Shown one piece after another: positions 6,456 through 9,457 of a stretch of DNA of 9,457 nt (the first letter of the stretch is position 1; the number at the start of each line of letters is the position of its first letter). The position numbers and the translations under genes were made by a program. The stretch is from an uncultured Eubacteriales bacterium (lineage in GTDB: Bacteria > Bacillota > Clostridia > Oscillospirales > Oscillospiraceae). Under the pieces are notes generated by a model. That model did no database searches and was not told the DNA's origin. It saw only the letters and a list, made by a program, of their open reading frames with translations. The DNA is taken from positions 1 to 9,457 of the forward strand of contig USIH01000075.1 of the NCBI GenBank assembly GCA_900554705.1, in the 5' to 3' direction.

Positions 6456-7543
6456 CGTACCGTGAAGCAGTCGTCCGCGCGGATGGGCGCGAGATAGTCG
6501 TCCGCGATCTGCGCCTCGCGGAAGGTGGCCATGCCGCTTGCGGCGGCGCAGGCCGCCTTGAGGATCTGGAAAAAGATGGGGCAGCCGCTGCCCTCGCCCA
6601 GACGCATATCCAAGAGCAGACACGGCTCCATGTCGAGCGCCTGCGCGGCGACACGGTAGCCAAGCTCGTAAGAGGCATGGGAAAGAAACAGGTAGTCGCG
6701 CGCCTGCGGGCACAGACGCACGGCGCACAGCGCGGCGACGACGGAGATAAAGCCGTCGACGACGGCGGGGACGCGCTGTGCGGCGCAGCCCAAAAACGCG
6801 CCGGTCATCGCTGCAAGATCCAGCCCGCCGACGGCAGCCAAAACGCCGATGGGGTCGTCCGCCTGCGGTCGGTGCAGCGCAAGCGCCTGCGCGAGCACCC
6901 GCTTCTTGCGCGCGAACGCCGCGTCCGTCAGACCGCCGCCGCGTCCGGCAAGCGTCTCGGGCGCGCGACCCGTGAGCGCGGCGAGTACCGCCGCCGAGGT
7001 CGTGGTGTTGCCGATGCCCATCTCACCGACGCCGACGGCGTCCACGCCGTCGCGCGCCGCCTCCTGCGCCAGCCGAATGCCGACGTCGACGGCGGCCAGC
7101 GCCTGCGCCCGCGTCATGGCAGGCTCCTTGGCGATGTTGCCCGTGCTGCGGCGAATTTTTTCGTTGCGCACGTTGGGGATCGGTGCGTCCGTGTCGATGC
7201 CGACGTCCGCAATGACGACCTCGTCACCGAAATAGTGCGCCAATGCAGACATCCCTGTCACGTGGCGGGTCATATTGACCACTTGTGACAGGGTGACAGA
7301 AGAAGGCGCGGAGGAAACACCCTCCGCGACCACACCGTTGTCTGCGGCAAAAACCAGGACACGGCATTTTTCCACACGCGGACAGATCGCCCCGCGGATG
7401 CCCGCGAGCCGGACGGCGTACCGTTCCAGCTTGCCGAGACTTCCGGGCGGCTTTGCAAGCATTTCTTGACGCTCGCGCGCACGATCCATGCACGCGGTGT
7501 CGAGCGGTGCGATCTGTCGCAATATAACTTTCAGCTCGGTCAT
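6452..7543 (-). CDS. cobT: Nicotinate-nucleotide--dimethylbenzimidazole phosphoribosyltransferase
   Basis: This 363-residue cytoplasmic enzyme activates the lower ligand base: nicotinate mononucleotide plus dimethylbenzimidazole (or another base) gives alpha-ribazole 5'-phosphate. Family motifs are intact: MLAKPPGSLGKLE (28-40), VFAADNGVVAEGVS (64-77), VGEMGIGNTTTSAA (172-185), GRGGGLTDAAF (200-210) and LDMRLGEGSG (311-320). The last holds Glu317, the same number as the catalytic base of the Salmonella protein. Length is normal. The ATG at 7543 overlaps the stop of the isomerase-like gene as ATGA, with AAGGAA eight bases upstream. An earlier in-frame ATG lies inside the upstream gene and is less likely. 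Which base it activates cannot be read from sequence. Confidence 0.97.
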   Translation of the reverse strand: MTELKVILRQIAPLDTACMDRARERQEMLAKPPGSLGKLERYAVRLAGIRGAICPRVEKCRVLVFAADNGVVAEGVSSAPSSVTLSQVVNMTRHVTGMSALAHYFGDEVVIADVGIDTDAPIPNVRNEKIRRSTGNIAKEPAMTRAQALAAVDVGIRLAQEAARDGVDAVGVGEMGIGNTTTSAAVLAALTGRAPETLAGRGGGLTDAAFARKKRVLAQALALHRPQADDPIGVLAAVGGLDLAAMTGAFLGCAAQRVPAVVDGFISVVAALCAVRLCPQARDYLFLSHASYELGYRVAAQALDMEPCLLLDMRLGEGSGCPIFFQILKAACAAASGMATFREAQIADDYLAPIRADDCFTVR

Positions 7544-8277
7544 TCGCAAAGTTCCTTCCATTGGTCGAGCGAGGCGGCGCAATCATGCGTCTCCAGAGTG
7601 TAGGATGCATTTGGGCAAAGCGCTCTTACCGATCGGAGGAGCTGCCGCATCGGAATGGTTCCGTCGAGCAGCCCACCATGTAGATCGTCCAGTCCGTCGT
7701 TGTTGTGCACATGAAGATGGCACAGCCACGGCGAGAATTGGGCGACCCAGTTGTGTGCCATGGTACCGGTGAGGTTTGCGTGTCCTACATCGAGGCACAG
7801 ACCAAGGCGGGGGTCGCCTACGCCCTGCACGATGCGCGTCAAAAGCTCCGGTGTCGGTTCCAGAACGTTCTCCAGCGCAAGGAGGAAGTCTTGCGGCACC
7901 TCGCGCAGAAAATCGCGCCAAAACACGATGCTCTGCTCGACGTACCACTGCGGGTCGTAGACTTGCGGCACGAAGCCGCCATGTAGAACGATGCGATGGA
8001 TGCCAAGGCGCTGCGCCAGCTCAAGGGTCTGCCGATAGCGCGTCAGAGTGACCCGACGCACCAGCGGATCGACGGCACACGGGGCAAGCTCTGCGAAAGG
8101 CGCGTGCAGCCAGAAGTCGGGGACACCGCACATCTGTTCCCGCACCGCCGCAAAGCGGCTCGCGTCCTCAAGGTTTGGCGCATATGTAAACTCGGTGATT
8201 TCCAGACCGAGCTGAGAGTTTTTCGCAAGCTCCGGCGCATGGGGATCCATGCCGGAAAGGAAGAGCTTCTGGGGCAT
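7540..8277 (-). CDS. Sugar phosphate isomerase/epimerase-like TIM-barrel protein (AP-endonuclease 2 fold)
   Basis: This 245-residue soluble protein has a xylose-isomerase-like TIM barrel. The metal ligands expected for an active enzyme are in order: H58 (WLHAP), H99 (VLHGG), E136 (ALENVLEP), D163 and H166 (CLDVGHAN), H189 and H191 (HLHVHNNDG), and E229 (TLETH). The family covers sugar isomerases, epimerases, AP endonucleases and other metal-dependent enzymes, so the substrate is open. It is the first gene of the cob operon and overlaps cobT by ATGA, which ties its expression to lower-ligand assembly. The start is the ATG at 8277, with GGAGGG six bases upstream. An earlier ATG at 8307 lies within the -10 region and is rejected. 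No cobamide role is known to me for this gene. Confidence 0.85.
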   Translation of the reverse strand: MPQKLFLSGMDPHAPELAKNSQLGLEITEFTYAPNLEDASRFAAVREQMCGVPDFWLHAPFAELAPCAVDPLVRRVTLTRYRQTLELAQRLGIHRIVLHGGFVPQVYDPQWYVEQSIVFWRDFLREVPQDFLLALENVLEPTPELLTRIVQGVGDPRLGLCLDVGHANLTGTMAHNWVAQFSPWLCHLHVHNNDGLDDLHGGLLDGTIPMRQLLRSVRALCPNASYTLETHDCAASLDQWKELCE

Positions 8278-8305
8278 GAACTGCCCTCCTCTCTGCTGCA
8301 ATCTC

Positions 8306-8314
8306 ATTATAACA
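8306..8314 (-). promoter_or_regulatory. Extended -10 promoter of the cob operon
   Basis: The minus strand reads TGTTATAAT, a perfect TATAAT (8311-8306) preceded by TG one base away. It stands 28 bases before the isomerase-like ATG. The -35 region (near 8334-8329, TAGAAA) is poor, as is common with extended -10 promoters. The leader is far too short for a cobalamin riboswitch. Confidence 0.6.
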
Positions 8315-8358
8315 CATCTTGCGCGAAATTTCTACATAAATTTTTATTATTTTTTCAA

Positions 8359-8387
8359 TTGACACTTTTCGCGGAAAGCAATACAAT
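8359..8387 (+). promoter_or_regulatory. Near-consensus sigma-A promoter for the chimeric frame
   Basis: TTGACA (8359-8364), a 17-bp spacer and TACAAT (8382-8387) are preceded by an AT-rich UP-like stretch (about 8330-8358). A ggagagagg ribosome binding site (8396-8404) leads to the ATG at 8412. This is a textbook promoter and start, normally of a response regulator gene. It diverges from the cob operon promoter within one 134-base gap. Confidence 0.85.
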
Positions 8388-8411
8388 GAAGACACGGAGA
8401 GAGGACGTCGT

Positions 8412-9457
8412 ATGTACCGTATTTATATCGTTGAAGACGACCGCGGCATCGCGCCGGAGGAGCTGCCGCGCGTGTTTGAAAACGGCTTCACCGGCTTTAA
8501 CGGTCGGGTCGACCGGCGGGCAAGCGGCATCGGCCTGTATCTGTGCAGGCGTGTGTGCGTCAGCTTGGGGCACGAGATCGCCATTACCTCCGCCGTCGGC
8601 GAAGGCACGAGCGTGTGCGGCCTGCTTGCAGGCATCGTTGTCTCCAAGCTCGCGGAGCTGGGGCTGATGAACGTCGTGCGTGAGCGCGTCACCTTTGATT
8701 TCCGCCTGTCCGCACCCGCGATCGGAGAGACGGCGCTGCTTTTCTGCGGCATTTTCGCGGTGCTCTATCTGATCTCGCTGGCGCAGATCCGTCTTGCCGA
8801 TCCGGTGACGCTGCTGCGGAGCGAAAACGCGGGGGAGAAGCCGCCCAAGGCCAACTGGTTCCTCGGCGCGGCGGGTGTCGTGCTGCTGGCCGCCGCTTAC
8901 CGGTTGGCGGTCTCCCTGCGCGACCCGCTCTCGACGCTGACATGGTTCTTCGTGGCGGTGATCCTTGTCATTTTGGCGACGTATCTGCTGATGATCTCCG
9001 GCTCGGTCGTGCTCTGCCGTATCCTTCAAAAGCGAAAGGGCTATTATTACCGCAAGGAGCACTTCGTGTCCGTCTCCTCCATGCGCTACCGCATGAAGCG
9101 CAACGGCGCGGGGCTTGCCTCCATCTGCATCCTTGTCACCATGGTGCTGGTGATGATCTCGTCGACCAGCTGCCTGTATTTCGGCGCGGACGACGCGCTG
9201 TCGAGCCGCTACCCGTATGATATGAACTGCACGCTCGAGCTTCCGTCCCTTGCCGACTGCACGGAGCAGCGGGTACAGACGCTGCGCCGGACGGTGCAGG
9301 CGGTCTGCAACGGGGTGCAGCCGGAGGAGGAAACGGAGCTGCGCATGGCAAAGCTCCTTGCCTTGCTGGAGGGCGACACGGCGCGCTACGCGCCGCAGGC
9401 GCTCAGCGTGTCGAAAAACCTTTTTCGACACGCTGGGAGACTGCCAAAAAGGTTCGG
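8412..9457 (+). CDS. Chimeric frame: response regulator start + sensor kinase C-terminus + BceB/FtsX-like permease; 3' end outside window
   Basis: A single frame of 348 codons without a stop runs off the window. Residues 1-10 (MYRIYIVEDD) are a response regulator receiver N-terminus. Residues about 11-68 are the end of a BceS-like histidine kinase: RGIAPEELPRVFENGFTG, then the G2 box SGIGLYLCRRV and GEGTSV. From about 69 the sequence is a BceB-like permease of bacitracin-type peptide sensing and export systems, beginning inside a membrane segment (GLLAGIVVSKLAEL). It includes DPVTLLRS and membrane segments near 103-122, 177-203 and 232-257, then the start of the large extracellular domain. 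The receiver body, the kinase sensor and dimerisation parts, the whole BceA ATPase and about the first 100 permease residues are absent. The kinase G1 box also lacks a glycine at the joint. It is probably a collapsed BceRSAB operon and non-functional. A fusion product or assembly error cannot be excluded. Confidence 0.8.
   Translation, partial: MYRIYIVEDDRGIAPEELPRVFENGFTGFNGRVDRRASGIGLYLCRRVCVSLGHEIAITSAVGEGTSVCGLLAGIVVSKLAELGLMNVVRERVTFDFRLSAPAIGETALLFCGIFAVLYLISLAQIRLADPVTLLRSENAGEKPPKANWFLGAAGVVLLAAAYRLAVSLRDPLSTLTWFFVAVILVILATYLLMISGSVVLCRILQKRKGYYYRKEHFVSVSSMRYRMKRNGAGLASICILVTMVLVMISSTSCLYFGADDALSSRYPYDMNCTLELPSLADCTEQRVQTLRRTVQAVCNGVQPEEETELRMAKLLALLEGDTARYAPQALSVSKNLFRHAGRLPKRF
9404..9435. 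repeat. Perfect inverted repeat (15-bp arms, 2-bp centre)
   Basis: cagcgtgtcgaaaaa, two C bases, then tttttcgacacgctg. It lies in frame inside the chimeric ORF near residues 332-341. The arms match 2-16. A second, overlapping inverted repeat (aaccttttt at 9417-9425, aaaaaggtt at 9446-9454) offers an alternative fold. It looks like a dispersed palindromic element rather than permease coding sequence. Confidence 0.8.

Noticed and set aside
8278..8411. Possible cobalamin riboswitch ahead of the cob operon
   Set aside because: The gap is 134 bases shared by two divergent promoters; the cob leader is about 25-30 bases, and no B12-box-like structure is seen.
8355..9431. A 358-codon open frame on the minus strand
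   Set aside because: It is antisense to the chimeric frame. The product is rich in His, Arg and Gln with no family resemblance, as expected from the complement of GC-rich membrane-protein codons.

Overview
The window is GC-rich (AT-rich only at promoters), with crisp GGAGG-type ribosome binding sites and many ATGA stop/start overlaps. It carries an SLH-domain surface protein of the BspA leucine-rich-repeat type, an AbrB/SpoVT-type regulator and a BceRSAB-like remnant. Together these suggest a GC-rich Clostridia (Oscillospiraceae/Ruminococcaceae-like gut Firmicute). That assignment is inference from gene content, not a database match.

Layout, left to right. A rho-independent terminator (17-51, + strand) belongs to a gene outside the window. 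Next comes a lone + strand DUF3786-like gene (97-726). All genes from 899 to 8277 lie on the minus strand, in three transcription units. (1) An LRR/SLH surface protein (899-2461) has its own promoter and terminator. (2) An AbrB-like regulator, ABC ATPase and ABC-2 permease (4171 down to 2524) are translationally coupled, behind a strong promoter whose -10 lies inside a 27-bp palindrome. (3) A six-gene overlapping operon runs from 8277 to 4289: TIM-barrel isomerase-like protein, cobT, cobU, cobS, a short CobU-like protein and a CobC-like phosphatase. This is the nucleotide-loop (lower ligand) assembly branch of cobamide synthesis. No corrin-ring gene is visible, so salvage of cobinamide or late assembly is the natural reading.

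Divergent from unit 3, a near-consensus sigma-A promoter (TTGACA-17 bp-TACAAT) drives a + strand open frame from 8412 to the window end. Its product joins, in one frame, ten residues of a response regulator N-terminus, the C-terminal ATPase boxes of a sensor kinase, and a BceB/FtsX-like permease lacking its N-terminus. It looks like a BceRSAB-type antimicrobial-peptide sensing and export operon collapsed by two in-frame deletions (or mis-assembled). It runs into a perfect inverted repeat at 9404-9435.

The 15-16 bp arm of that repeat (tttttcgacacgctg) also forms the first bases of the window, and a one-mismatch 14-bp version lies at 4242-4255. This suggests a dispersed palindromic element, possibly one that limited the contig. 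The observations most worth following are the chimeric frame, the two CobU-like proteins with complementary motif loss, the isomerase-like gene leading the cob operon, and the palindromes. No tRNA, rRNA, CRISPR array, transposase or cobalamin riboswitch was recognised.
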